This document shows, piece by piece, positions 9,001 through 15,797 of a stretch of DNA of 15,797 nt. The position numbers and the translations under genes were made by a program. The DNA is taken from contig JASANZ010001796.1 in the NCBI GenBank assembly GCA_030849805.1, forward strand, positions 1 through 15,797, in the 5' to 3' direction. Position 1 is the first letter of the stretch, and the number at the start of each line of letters is the position of its first letter. Below the pieces are notes generated by a model. The model saw nothing but the letters and a program-made list of their open reading frames with translations. It made no database searches and had not been told where the DNA came from. This stretch comes from Sergeia podlipaevii (taxonomy: Eukaryota; Euglenozoa; Kinetoplastea; Trypanosomatida; Trypanosomatidae).

Positions 9001-12000
9001 ACAATTACAAAAATAATGGTAATGCAAGCGCCTCCGTGCTTCTCAGTGGTGCACGTGTAGGGGTAGCGGGTGCCAGCGGTGGCGAGGAAGGAGGAGGAGG
9101 GGGAGACCTTTCTGCGAGTGGTGGTGCTGCTGCTCCTACTGGCGGCGAGCGTAGCCATCGGGTGAAGGAATTCCGCTTCTTTCTGCGCCGCTTTGGTCAA
9201 AGCCCGGAGACACCGTACGTACTTGGTGAAGATGAACTTCACTACGCTGCCGGGGTTGAAGGCACAGACGCGATGCCACCATCCTCTGGTGTTGCAGCGG
9301 CCTCCGCAATGCTCGCAGCGGGCAGAGGTAGCGGTGGCCACAGCACGACCCGAGCCCTGGAGCGTCTGTGCTTCTATCAAGTGGTGGTCTTTGCTAGATC
9401 CAACTCCGCTGTGCCTCCTCAGTACGTTGGTTGTACGCTGCCAAGACCGCTCACTGCGGCCAAGGTGCTCTATTACAACGAAACCTTCGAAATCCGTGCG
9501 CGGCAGGAGCCGCAGGAGATTCTGCTCCACGTCGTACCAGTGACGAATGGATCAGGGCGTGGCACGGTGGTGGCGACTGTGCGACTCAAGCCCACGCTGA
9601 CACGCAGCTACCTCCTTCTCCCACTGGAGCCCCCGACTGCTTTTATGTTCAAAGGCAAATTGTTTGCGCGCTATGCCGGCGCGGGCGTCTCTGGCGTGCT
9701 CTCAGCCTCCACCACATGGACGAGTGCACAAGGGCTGAGCATCGAGCAGATTGAGGAACTCTTCCTGAGCGGCAGTGCTGACCCCCGAGACCCGGAGTAC
9801 GCAGCCCTGCTTCCACCGCTGTATAATTACTACGCTGAAATGGATCGCATTTCCGCAGCCGCAGGTGGTGGCGGTGGCGCTGCTGCTTTAAACAGTGGGA
9901 GGAGGAGACGGAGCAGAAGCGAAGGAGCAGCAGCAATAGGGAGAGCAGGCACCCCCGTGCGCCTCATGGGCCCAGCGGGACAAACACCTCCCGCGCAGTC
10001 ACTAGGGCAGCAGCGCCTTATGAGTGCACACAGCCGAGCGAGTAGCGCCAGCCTTAACCAGCAGCGAGGTGTCAGCGCGAGCTCACTGCACGGTGGCTTG
10101 GGCGTGGCATCAGCAACAGGAGCAGCTGCGGCTGGAGGTGCCACTGCGGGCAGCGGCGCCTCGGCAACGCTTCTACCACGCAAGCGAGTGAACACGGTGG
10201 CAGACCTGGCGGCGCTGCGTCGCGCACATAGTGCAGTGCTAGGCACGCGGCGGCAGTCCATGAGTCGAAAGGCATTGCGAGAGCAGCTGCACTTCTTACA
10301 CGCCAGTGAGGCGGCGGACGAGTCCTTCTTTGCCTCGGAGCGGCTTCGTATGCTGCAGCGGCGGTGGCGCATTCTCTCTGAGCAGACCAAGGCGGAGGAC
10401 CAGCTGGAAGCGAAGCTGTACCAGCATCCCATCCCTCTCAGCGATGCAGATAGCAGGGACCTCGTGAAGCAGGTGCGGCGCGACATGGCAAAAGAGGAAG
10501 CAGAGCGCAGCAAGCAATACGGCGAGATGACGTTTGATGAGAAGAGTTACTACGAGGAGCCGTCGTCCATCTCTGGCCTTGCGCTCAGTCCGTTATCCAA
10601 GTCGACGAAGCTTATGCTCTGGCAGGAGCGGCAGCGACGGATGAAGTTGACGCGCAAGCCCTCCAGCAACATTACTGACGCAGAACTACTTGAGCAGTAC
10701 GTGACAGTGCCCAAGTTTCAACTGAAGCTCGTGTTTGATCTGAAGCCCCGCTCTCAGCTTAACCCGCGGCGTCACGCAAGACCCAAGAGCGACACCATCG
10801 ATCGTGAGCTTCTCAAGCGGCGCCGAGACAGTCGCATCGTCGTGCACATTATGAAAGCCCACAACCTCCCTGAGCGCGCGGATGGCACACCCCTTGAACC
10901 CTTTGTGCAGGTTGGCTTTGTCTACGAGGCTGCCTACTCTCGCAGCGAGGTAGGCAGCGCGCCGTCGTGGTTCCAGACCGTCGAGGTGCCTTTTCAGCCA
11001 CTCGACTTTGACGAGGACACCCTCAACATGATTGACGACGACATCACCATCACTCTCTACGATAAAGTGGAAATCCCGATGACGTCAACGGCCGTGACGG
11101 GCGGTGCTGTCTCGCATGAAACGCACTATCGCACAGAGCGGCGCCTGCTAGGGACACTGCGCCTTCCTTTCTACTCTTTGCATCAAGCCGCTTCCGCGTG
11201 CATGGAGGGCGTCTACCCCCTTAAGACTCCACGGTGGCTGCTGGGATACTATCGTACTGGGGGGAGTGGTGGTGGTGACGGTGCTGCTACTACTACTGCT
11301 GCTGCTGCTGCTGGGGCCGCCGCTACTGACGCATCTAAAGGTCAAAAGCGAGAGGACGATGACGACCTCAACACGGAGCCGACGATCCAGCTCTACATTT
11401 CACTGTGGCCCCCGCTGCAGCGCGAGAAGCAAAAGAACATGGACAAGGCCACCCTCACGCGTAAAGTCATCCGGCTCAACGTGTCTCCCGCGCTTGCCTA
11501 TCTTCACCATGCCGCACTCAAGTGGATGACCACGGCGACAAAGAAGCTCAAGTCAGTTGCTAAACTGAACGCCGTGGCTGGCAATCGCGAGGTTAAGCCC
11601 TTTGTGTTCTGCTCCACGGGCGATATGGTACTGGTGTGCCGCTATCTATTACCACGCGGCGGGCCACCACCGGCGAGCGTCACGAACGTCTACGAGGCCA
11701 TTCGCCTTGTCTGTTTGCTACCCTTTGCAGTGGATATCATGACTTGGGGCGATAAGGACGTGTGGAGCACCAACGCAGAGCTGCTCACGATGCGCACCGG
11801 CGACTACGAGGAGCTAGCTCTCCTACTGGCGCACCTCCTGCGTCACCTGGCCCCTGAGCACCCCACTTTTGTTGTGGTTGGGCTCGGTGAGATCTACCAG
11901 CAGACCATCATGGTGCTGCACTTCTTCGAAGGCAAGGAGTGGCGCCTGATTGACCCTCGCACGGGTTGGATGTCACGTGTGGAGAAGCCCTACGGTACTA

Positions 12001-12824
12001 TTCTCAAGGACGTTTCAATGGTCATTTCGCATGATCAGATATGGGCGAACACGCAGATGTCAGGCCTCCCTCACCGCATGACGTGGGACCTCAGCAACCC
12101 AGCCTACTGGCTCCCGTGCTTCGACACCCGAAAAGACCGCGTACTCGTTGACTGTCTCACCGCCATCTCTCCCATTCAACGTGAGACACTTCCGTTCCAT
12201 CCCGCCAATCCAGCCAAGGCGAAGGAGATCGAGATAGAGCTGCGCGTGGCGCTCCGTCAGGCTCTCTTGGACTGGCGTAACCACTGCCCGTGTGCCTACC
12301 ACAGAGGGGTAGAGGCGATACTGCGTGAGCTGCTTGAAACTGCAGAGGCAGAGCTCTGCGCCTGGGGGAACACGCGGGAAGCCAGCGTCACACAGAGCGT
12401 CGTGCGCAGACTTCACGAGTACTTTGGAGAAGAGGTGCTTCGAGGTCTGGACGCTAGCGACGGCGCAGGACATCGTCATGATCGGCATCATCAGCACAAC
12501 AGCCGTGGCCGACGTCGCAGCAGCAGTATGAAGGGCAGCAAGGAGAAAGCAGTGGTGAAAGCGGGTGGGGAAGAGAGTCTGCAGCGTCATGAGCGGTCCT
12601 GTATTCATCTCGTTGGCTCGCCCGTCACATCTTCGTACAATCCAGCAGATAAAAAGTATCAGCAGATACTGCAGCAAGTGTTTGAAACGGCTGTCCATGA
12701 GGTGGGCACTAACGATGTGAGCTTTGCGGCTGGCGTGTACGTCAAGAGTTACACAGAGAACGTGTGCGCAATGTGGGTGTTTCTAGTAGCTATCTGTCGC
12801 GATGTGGAGCATGAAGACAACTAA
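6006..12824 (+). CDS. CC2D2A: CC2D2A (MKS6) orthologue, transition-zone C2 / transglutaminase-like protein
   Basis: CC2D2A is a scaffold of the MKS/B9 module at the ciliary transition zone and helps gate entry of membrane proteins into the flagellum. This copy has 2272 aa, longer than vertebrate CC2D2A (about 1600). Residues 1-300 are charged, Q/E/S-rich and probably disordered. Helical regions follow near 500-550 and 796-840, and the intervening EEYLIAVLLQHYEQYRMLQ segment fits the family. A CC2D2AN-type C2 domain lies at about 1115-1230, and a helical, basic linker at about 1390-1605. The second C2 domain (about 1605-1745) shows EPFVQVGF, DDDITITLYDKVE and the end motif RWLLGYY. A transglutaminase-like domain follows at about 1862-2040, with GDYEE at 1932-1936, H1972 and D1983 but no Cys in the helix after GDYEE. 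This agrees with the family's inactive, structural fold. The C-terminus (VYVKSYTENVCAMWVFLVAI) is also family-typical. The ATG at 6006 has A at -3 and G at +4 and is the first ATG after the predicted splice site. Stop is TAA. Family identity is recognised from motif order; function in this organism is inferred from it. Confidence 0.92.
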   Translation: MDLPPINGRPQQPHDPFASQEEYFSLGQQTHAVLTTAPPETAMIPADGRREAIIAQQRREEEEQQQAKAIGLAGSGTPANTVESARRALARMIRGIGEGPEEGPPPPPPRERSTEEGALGSDEQQIGQRRRRRKQDKGKGQSVSFRLEERAAAAVSSSSSSDSNHSSRSSSSSSFCASEKNNGRGVTGTAEKHASRRHHRKAGGGEAHEDDSAGAVYVVSTTENEGRKAQQRRRRPKRGELSAHGEEENGTGSKGVVTDGEQQTLLRDRRDARHPGAGHEDDEEDGQDDYATRDDSEEDKVSRLPTQFQNASIPYWVQKLSDLLLFHNGGTRRAQSGSGQLPADSAITQLRSDVAEAHKLLEEVKNGKDWGFLRTQPARHYEVYLGAAALAATEASTSNDSSSYPAKMVLPSEPHAPSLLSGQANSVEIVSVYADHSGFAGSGGGSSSSEAAATVAVRIVPEQQPVLQTVAEESEDLARPLLAQTIPLWRHEGAAERSVDELLEFLLDRLQVLEKRLDDPELGALYELVGAPSSSGVDGAQRASLAPALEHAYATTVTNTLLSDLFASPLAAFSGDRALRMSDAFFKQTPRIHDRYMLEEDIQPVYDYAKVRRANMFEELTKSHAITDAARHQSFSIHVDYIRFQPAQSSSIMGMFTAGTNPASVASHHHVSSITLSTSASASGVAREMDSLAQLLWASSQALDASLTEGSIGIRSNVSDAAIGLLMTSLSVITAQGKLVTFTPEEYLIAVLLQHYEQYRMLQLNLLPHLKSRSFYEAQLSHLRHRYTATSGARTEVIPEMEELAEQIEMLYAKSSAMERRHMKAMITLWSVVLRLRLLNQQQQQQGYYAAANTTAAAAVGTDGITPGTAPPDDVPFIVRDSQTADCISAAGAARQQKLQSTASPIGAEEEGVHMSASVPVATRAVGNGRNNSGDDDVDGRHVVQELSIFAEQTSSSSSSGSSSHRHTTYINTTSSTAHSGLSFPVFHLASSGQQQSSNNYKNNGNASASVLLSGARVGVAGASGGEEGGGGGDLSASGGAAAPTGGERSHRVKEFRFFLRRFGQSPETPYVLGEDELHYAAGVEGTDAMPPSSGVAAASAMLAAGRGSGGHSTTRALERLCFYQVVVFARSNSAVPPQYVGCTLPRPLTAAKVLYYNETFEIRARQEPQEILLHVVPVTNGSGRGTVVATVRLKPTLTRSYLLLPLEPPTAFMFKGKLFARYAGAGVSGVLSASTTWTSAQGLSIEQIEELFLSGSADPRDPEYAALLPPLYNYYAEMDRISAAAGGGGGAAALNSGRRRRSRSEGAAAIGRAGTPVRLMGPAGQTPPAQSLGQQRLMSAHSRASSASLNQQRGVSASSLHGGLGVASATGAAAAGGATAGSGASATLLPRKRVNTVADLAALRRAHSAVLGTRRQSMSRKALREQLHFLHASEAADESFFASERLRMLQRRWRILSEQTKAEDQLEAKLYQHPIPLSDADSRDLVKQVRRDMAKEEAERSKQYGEMTFDEKSYYEEPSSISGLALSPLSKSTKLMLWQERQRRMKLTRKPSSNITDAELLEQYVTVPKFQLKLVFDLKPRSQLNPRRHARPKSDTIDRELLKRRRDSRIVVHIMKAHNLPERADGTPLEPFVQVGFVYEAAYSRSEVGSAPSWFQTVEVPFQPLDFDEDTLNMIDDDITITLYDKVEIPMTSTAVTGGAVSHETHYRTERRLLGTLRLPFYSLHQAASACMEGVYPLKTPRWLLGYYRTGGSGGGDGAATTTAAAAAGAAATDASKGQKREDDDDLNTEPTIQLYISLWPPLQREKQKNMDKATLTRKVIRLNVSPALAYLHHAALKWMTTATKKLKSVAKLNAVAGNREVKPFVFCSTGDMVLVCRYLLPRGGPPPASVTNVYEAIRLVCLLPFAVDIMTWGDKDVWSTNAELLTMRTGDYEELALLLAHLLRHLAPEHPTFVVVGLGEIYQQTIMVLHFFEGKEWRLIDPRTGWMSRVEKPYGTILKDVSMVISHDQIWANTQMSGLPHRMTWDLSNPAYWLPCFDTRKDRVLVDCLTAISPIQRETLPFHPANPAKAKEIEIELRVALRQALLDWRNHCPCAYHRGVEAILRELLETAEAELCAWGNTREASVTQSVVRRLHEYFGEEVLRGLDASDGAGHRHDRHHQHNSRGRRRSSSMKGSKEKAVVKAGGEESLQRHERSCIHLVGSPVTSSYNPADKKYQQILQQVFETAVHEVGTNDVSFAAGVYVKSYTENVCAMWVFLVAICRDVEHEDN
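8526..8543 (+). repeat. CAG triplet run (poly-Gln) in CC2D2A
   Basis: Five CAG plus one CAA encode six Gln directly after the helical segment 796-840. The run starts a low-complexity insertion of roughly 250 residues before the first C2 domain. Confidence 0.9.
8868..8897 (+). repeat. AGC triplet run (poly-Ser) in CC2D2A
   Basis: Six Ser codons, one Gly, then three Ser, almost all AGC. The run lies within the low-complexity insertion preceding the first C2 domain. Confidence 0.9.
11283..11312 (+). repeat. GCT/ACT triplet run (Ala/Thr) in CC2D2A
   Basis: Two GCT, three ACT and five GCT codons encode Ala2-Thr3-Ala5. They sit in a Gly/Ala insertion between the second C2 domain and the strand leading to the transglutaminase-like domain. 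Confidence 0.9.
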
Positions 12825-13350
12825 AAGAAAAAAGGCAGGGAGGGAAATAGGGAGGTAATGACGATGCCACCCTCTATACGTTTTGGTATTGTTGTTATTG
12901 CTTTTTTTGTTGTTGTTTGCTGGTACTCTGAGCATTTATTTCTAGATACATATCAAATGTATCTAGTAGTTTTAAAAAAAGGCTCATATAGATGCTAGCG
13001 AGGGAAACGCATCCGTCGATAGATGAACACTTGTTGCTGTTTGCCAATCATGTATGGCGCAAAGGAAAGAGGTTCGACATTAAAGGAGAAAACACACATA
13101 TACACGCAAGAAGAAAAAGACCAAAAAGTATCAAAACTTGTACGCACATGCGAGAGGATATCACTCACCTTTTTCTTCTTGCTTTGTTCTGTGGCGCAGC
13201 TGCGTATAGTACAGCGAACAATGCTCCATCACTAGTTTCTAATCAACCCATACCTTCTCCGTTGCTTTCTCTTTCTCTGCTTTGAAATGGAACCCTTGAA
13301 ACTCATAGAGTGCTAGTTGCTTTACTCTCACATACATAACACCTGTGTGT
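12825..13350. other. Intergenic region between CC2D2A and the small C2 gene
   Basis: AT-rich spacer, presumably the CC2D2A 3' UTR. It holds T-rich tracts with GTT repeats (12888-12920) and the hairpin described separately. An ATG-initiated 97-codon frame at 12992-13285 has mixed composition, no recognisable domain and no good splice signal just upstream. I regard it as chance. Confidence 0.6.
12942..12966 (+). repeat. Perfect inverted repeat (hairpin) in the CC2D2A 3' UTR
   Basis: CTAGATACAT at 12942-12951 and its exact reverse complement ATGTATCTAG at 12957-12966 flank a 5-nt loop, ATCAA. The stem is 10 bp without mismatch and sits about 120 nt after the stop codon. It may form an RNA stem-loop in the transcript; a function is not known. 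Confidence 0.8.
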
Positions 13351-13379
13351 GTGTTTTTTTTTCTTGTTCGCCAACCAAG
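13351..13379 (+). promoter_or_regulatory. Pyrimidine tract and trans-splice acceptor for the small C2 gene
   Basis: A short (GT)n run ending at 13353 passes into a T/C tract (13354-13368). The first AG is then at 13378-13379, with another at 13384-13385. Use of the first AG leaves a 23-nt 5' UTR before the ATG at 13403, or 50 nt before the ATG at 13430. Confidence 0.6.
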
Positions 13380-13402
13380 ACTCAGGAAGAGTGTGCTCAC
13401 TG

Positions 13403-14008
13403 ATGGAGAGAGGTTACTTCAATACAGAGATGCACAGACTTGAGGTGCGTATATGGGAAGGACGCCATCTCTCCAAGCACAACAATATCAATTCTTATGT
13501 AAAGATAAAGGTAGGCCCCACCCCAAGCGACGTTCATACCCGCGCTAAGACACGCTGCTGTAAGCATACGAGCTCCCCCGTCTGGGACGAGGTGTTCACC
13601 GTGGAACTTGAGAGCCACACTCCTAGCGCATTGTACCTTGTGTTCAATGTCCTCGATAATGGCGTCTTTCACGATACCAACCTTGGCACCTACGTTTTTC
13701 CACTCGAGCTCCTTTGCAGAGAGGTGCCTTGGGAGGAATGGGTGATCCTCACTACAGGCCGTTGTGTGAGTATGTCCGGCAAAGCACTGAATCTTAGCTT
13801 TGGCCACACTAGCACCGGCCACAATGATGACAAGATGGATGGCGTAGATAGGCCTGAGCTGCACGTGCGAGTGCTTGCAGTGGGGTTTGGGAAGGAAAGA
13901 GAGGATGCGGAGGCAGCTGAGACGGGCTCTGCGCTTATCGCTAAAATCCCTGTCACGCCACCACCAGCAGCAGCGCTGCCTGTGAAAAGTAAGACGATGA
14001 GGACGTAA
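13403..14008 (+). CDS. Small single-C2-domain protein
   Basis: This is a 201-aa protein. The frame is open upstream to a GTG at 13349, but the first ATG is 13403, just after the predicted splice acceptor. The ATG at 13430 (Met10) is a possible alternative that still keeps the whole domain. Residues 10-115 form a recognisable C2 beta-sandwich: MHRLEVRIWEGRHL as strand 1, NSYVKIKV, the hallmark SPVWDEVF at 58-65, and VLDNGVFHDTNLGTYVFPL at 83-98. Calcium-binding acids are only partly kept. Loop 1 has His26, Asn27, Asn28 and Asn30 where Asp is usual, while D85 and D91 remain in loop 3. Calcium-independent membrane or protein binding is therefore more likely than classic Ca-dependent phospholipid binding. 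Residues about 135-201 look weakly folded, ending in a Pro/Ala-rich basic tail. No signal peptide or membrane helix is seen. It lies downstream of CC2D2A on the same strand. The family is clear, the specific role unknown. Confidence 0.88.
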   Translation: MERGYFNTEMHRLEVRIWEGRHLSKHNNINSYVKIKVGPTPSDVHTRAKTRCCKHTSSPVWDEVFTVELESHTPSALYLVFNVLDNGVFHDTNLGTYVFPLELLCREVPWEEWVILTTGRCVSMSGKALNLSFGHTSTGHNDDKMDGVDRPELHVRVLAVGFGKEREDAEAAETGSALIAKIPVTPPPAAALPVKSKTMRT

Positions 14009-14124
14009 GGAAGCAAGAGGGGCCAGTAGTTGGGCTGCCACGCGCGCGCGCACCTCCACGCCCTCGCAATTGTTTGACGAGGAAGTAGATAAAGCCAGCA
14101 AGAAAAGTGAAATCTGAGAGAAAC

Positions 14125-14143
14125 GGGGAGGGGGGAGGAGGGG
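14125..14143 (+). repeat. G-rich run with four G blocks
   Basis: The order is G4-A-G6-A-G2-A-G4, in the presumed 3' UTR of the small C2 gene, about 120 nt after its stop. It could form a G-quadruplex. Confidence 0.65.
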
Positions 14144-14422
14144 AGAGAAACAAAAAGAAAGAGCGGGAAGGAGGAGGCACTGCGGTTATGAGGGTATGTA
14201 TGTTTATACTAGAAGTGAAAGGAAAAGAAGCCTTCTTTAAATTTTTTTTCTCTCTCTTCTCATATTGTAAAAAAAAAAAATGCAGTAAGACATTTAGCCA
14301 TTAAATGTGCACTGCGCGAATACGTCTCTCACCATTTACGTAGATGCGCTCATCTTATATTTCTATGTGGTCTGCTCGTTCCCATTTCACAAACAAAATC
14401 ATTTGATCTTCTTTTCAAATAC

Positions 14423-14444
14423 ACATATATATGTATATATATGT
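14423..14444. repeat. AT-rich palindrome
   Basis: ACATATATAT (14423-14432) and ATATATATGT (14435-14444) are exact reverse complements around a GT centre. Much of the match follows from the alternating AT composition. Confidence 0.7.
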
Positions 14445-15719
14445 TATAATTTTTTCTCATAGATACGTTGAAAAGAAGCCACTGCTGCATTTATGATTTT
14501 ATTGCGTATCCGAGATACTCTGCGCTTGCAAGCTAGTTGTTGAATTGATATTTAAAAAAAAAAAAAAAGAAAGAAAGAAACTGAGTCCCTGAAGCAGCAA
14601 TATAATAGGTGGTATATAGAGCTATACCGTTTTGTTGTTGTCGTTAACTAGAGGGGATATTGATATTCTTGAGGCACGCGAGTGAAGTGGTGCGTGTTTG
14701 CAGCTTCTTCCATATGAACAAGGAGTTATTATGTTGTTGTTGTGTGTGTATGTGTTTACCTTGTCTGATGACGCTGATTCATTTTTGCTCTTCAATAAGT
14801 TGATTGCGTTCCGACGAAAGACAATTAGCTCTATCGATACAAATACATATTGTTTTTTTGTTTACATTTTCACGTACAGCACGCTTAGAGACAACAACAG
14901 AAAAAAAAAGCAATCTAGAGAGATAACGCTTATCAACAAAAAGCTTCCCATACCGAATCTATTGGCTTTGCCACTCTATTCTCCGTCATATCCCTTTTTT
15001 GTTTTATACGTACGTTTCTTTGTGTATAGGTACAAGGAAGAGTTTTTTACTGGGCATCAAAATATGGAGGAGATGTGTGTCTCCTCCTCTCCTCAAGCGG
15101 GGTGGTGGGAGGAGGGGAGAGGATTCACACTAGGCTGCAGTATCACTGCATCCTCCTCCCTCTTCTTTTTATCGAAGCAAAGAAACAGGAGAAGAAGAGA
15201 AGAAAAGAGAAGAGGGTCCTTTTTTATTATTATTATTAGTTGTATTTGTGCTATGTGTTTGAGTATGGGCGTATAAGCAAGAACACATTTTAAAAAATAT
15301 AATACAGGCATGAGTCCGCTTTTCTTTTCTTCCGCACGGATTCCTATATTTTATGTGTACGTATTTTATGCAGTGCAACTTGTGCTCTCATTGAGAAGAA
15401 GAATGCAGAGTTGCGGAAGTACAACTAGCGCATACCTTTCAATCTATTTTTTTTTTTAAGCGTAAGCATATGAAACAACAAGTGCGTATGCGTGAGCGTG
15501 TGTATAAACAACATTTTCTTTTCTAAAGGTGTAAAGTGGTATAGTGATTGCCTCTTTCCTTCCTCCGCTTTTACGCGTTTGTCTTCGTATATTCTCTAAA
15601 GAAAGAAAGAGAAAAAAAATGTATGTATTGCCACTACTACGCTGTTTCTTGAAGTATTCCCTTTGCCTTCTCTGACAGTTATATATTACCCATGTACATG
15701 CCTTAATACATATATACAT

Positions 15720-15797
15720 TTTTTTTTTACTTTTGCTATTTTTTTTCCTCTTTGCTTTTGCATTTGTTTGTCGGTGCCTGTATGTTTCTCCCACCAC
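15720..15797 (+). promoter_or_regulatory. Pyrimidine tract at the window end, probably for the next gene
   Basis: A T/C-dominated stretch with T runs at 15719-15728 and 15741-15748 continues to the window end and contains no AG. It looks like the splice signal of a downstream + strand gene whose acceptor and start lie outside the window. Confidence 0.45.

Larger units (their letters stand above)
14009..15719. other. Long AT-rich intergenic region without a convincing gene
   Basis: About 1.7 kb follow the small C2 gene. They hold a GC/CG-alternating patch (14040-14050), a G-rich run (14125-14143), several A or T homopolymers (14268-14280, 14554-14568), an AT palindrome (14423-14444) and purine/pyrimidine-rich inverted repeats (15066-15210). 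A pyrimidine tract at 14238-14262 with AG at 14284-14285 could be another splice acceptor. The longest open frame (14698-15276; first ATG 14731) has about 35% G+C over four hand-counted lines and no recognisable domain. No tRNA, snRNA or snoRNA was identified by eye. Confidence 0.55.

Noticed and set aside
9830..10513. 227-codon open frame on the minus strand
   Set aside because: Shadow of the CC2D2A coding region; Arg/Ser/Ala/Cys-rich residues of the antisense type.
13070..13085. GGTTCGA motif resembling a tRNA B box
   Set aside because: The following bases do not complete the B box, and no A box, acceptor stem or cloverleaf could be built around it.
12992..13285. 97-codon ATG-initiated frame between CC2D2A and the small C2 gene
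   Set aside because: No domain, mixed composition with a Leu/Ser tail, and no good pyrimidine-AG signal just upstream. It overlaps another open frame of similar quality (13023-13235).
13397..14101. 234-codon minus-strand frame opposite the small C2 gene
   Set aside because: The + strand product has a clear C2 domain and a splice signal; the antisense product has no recognisable motif.
15456..15797. 113-codon minus-strand frame reaching the window end
   Set aside because: AT-rich with Lys and Arg runs from T tracts. The same bases look like a + strand pyrimidine tract.
1..15797. CRISPR array, insertion sequence or phage-type system
   Set aside because: No spaced direct repeats, transposase or integrase motifs, or bacterial ribosome binding sites. 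Gene layout and splice signals are those of a kinetoplastid nucleus.

Overview
The window looks like nuclear DNA of a trypanosomatid flagellate. All credible genes lie on the + strand and have no introns. Coding stretches are visibly GC-rich (one hand-counted line at 11641-11700 is 63% G+C). Gaps are AT-rich and carry homopolymers, (TG)n/(CA)n/(TA)n tracts, and pyrimidine tracts followed by a first AG shortly before an ATG. That last pattern is the trans-splicing signal of polycistronic kinetoplastid transcription. Coding composition recalls the Leishmaniinae, but the genus cannot be told from this window.

Layout. 1-298 is an intergenic tail with a splice acceptor near 217. 299-3649 encodes an unrecognised, largely alpha-helical protein with a mitochondrial-type N-terminus, ending at TGA. 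The same reading frame continues without another stop from 3650 to 5095 and keeps coding character, so the two ORFs very probably form one protein of about 1598 codons broken by one in-frame TGA. 5096-5894 is intergenic, ending in a strong pyrimidine tract and AG. 6006-12824 encodes a 2272-aa CC2D2A (MKS6) orthologue, a structural protein of the ciliary/flagellar transition zone. It has a CC2D2AN-type C2 domain, a second C2 domain, a transglutaminase-like fold without a visible active-site cysteine, and the typical C-terminus, separated by large low-complexity insertions. 12825-13379 is intergenic and carries a perfect 10-bp hairpin. 13403-14008 encodes a 201-aa single-C2-domain protein. 14009-15797 is a long AT-rich stretch with no convincing gene, holding one unusually long but compositionally atypical open frame.

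How they relate. Polycistronic neighbours in trypanosomatids need not share function. CC2D2A is a flagellar-base protein, the small C2 protein could act at a membrane, and the first gene is probably mitochondrial. The most interesting observation is the TGA at 3647-3649. It falls at an inter-helix turn of a helical repeat, there is no room for a trans-splicing signal between the two halves, and UGA is clearly not a normal Trp codon here. A recent nonsense mutation, an assembly error, programmed readthrough and recoding are all open. No obvious new defence or mobile system was found.
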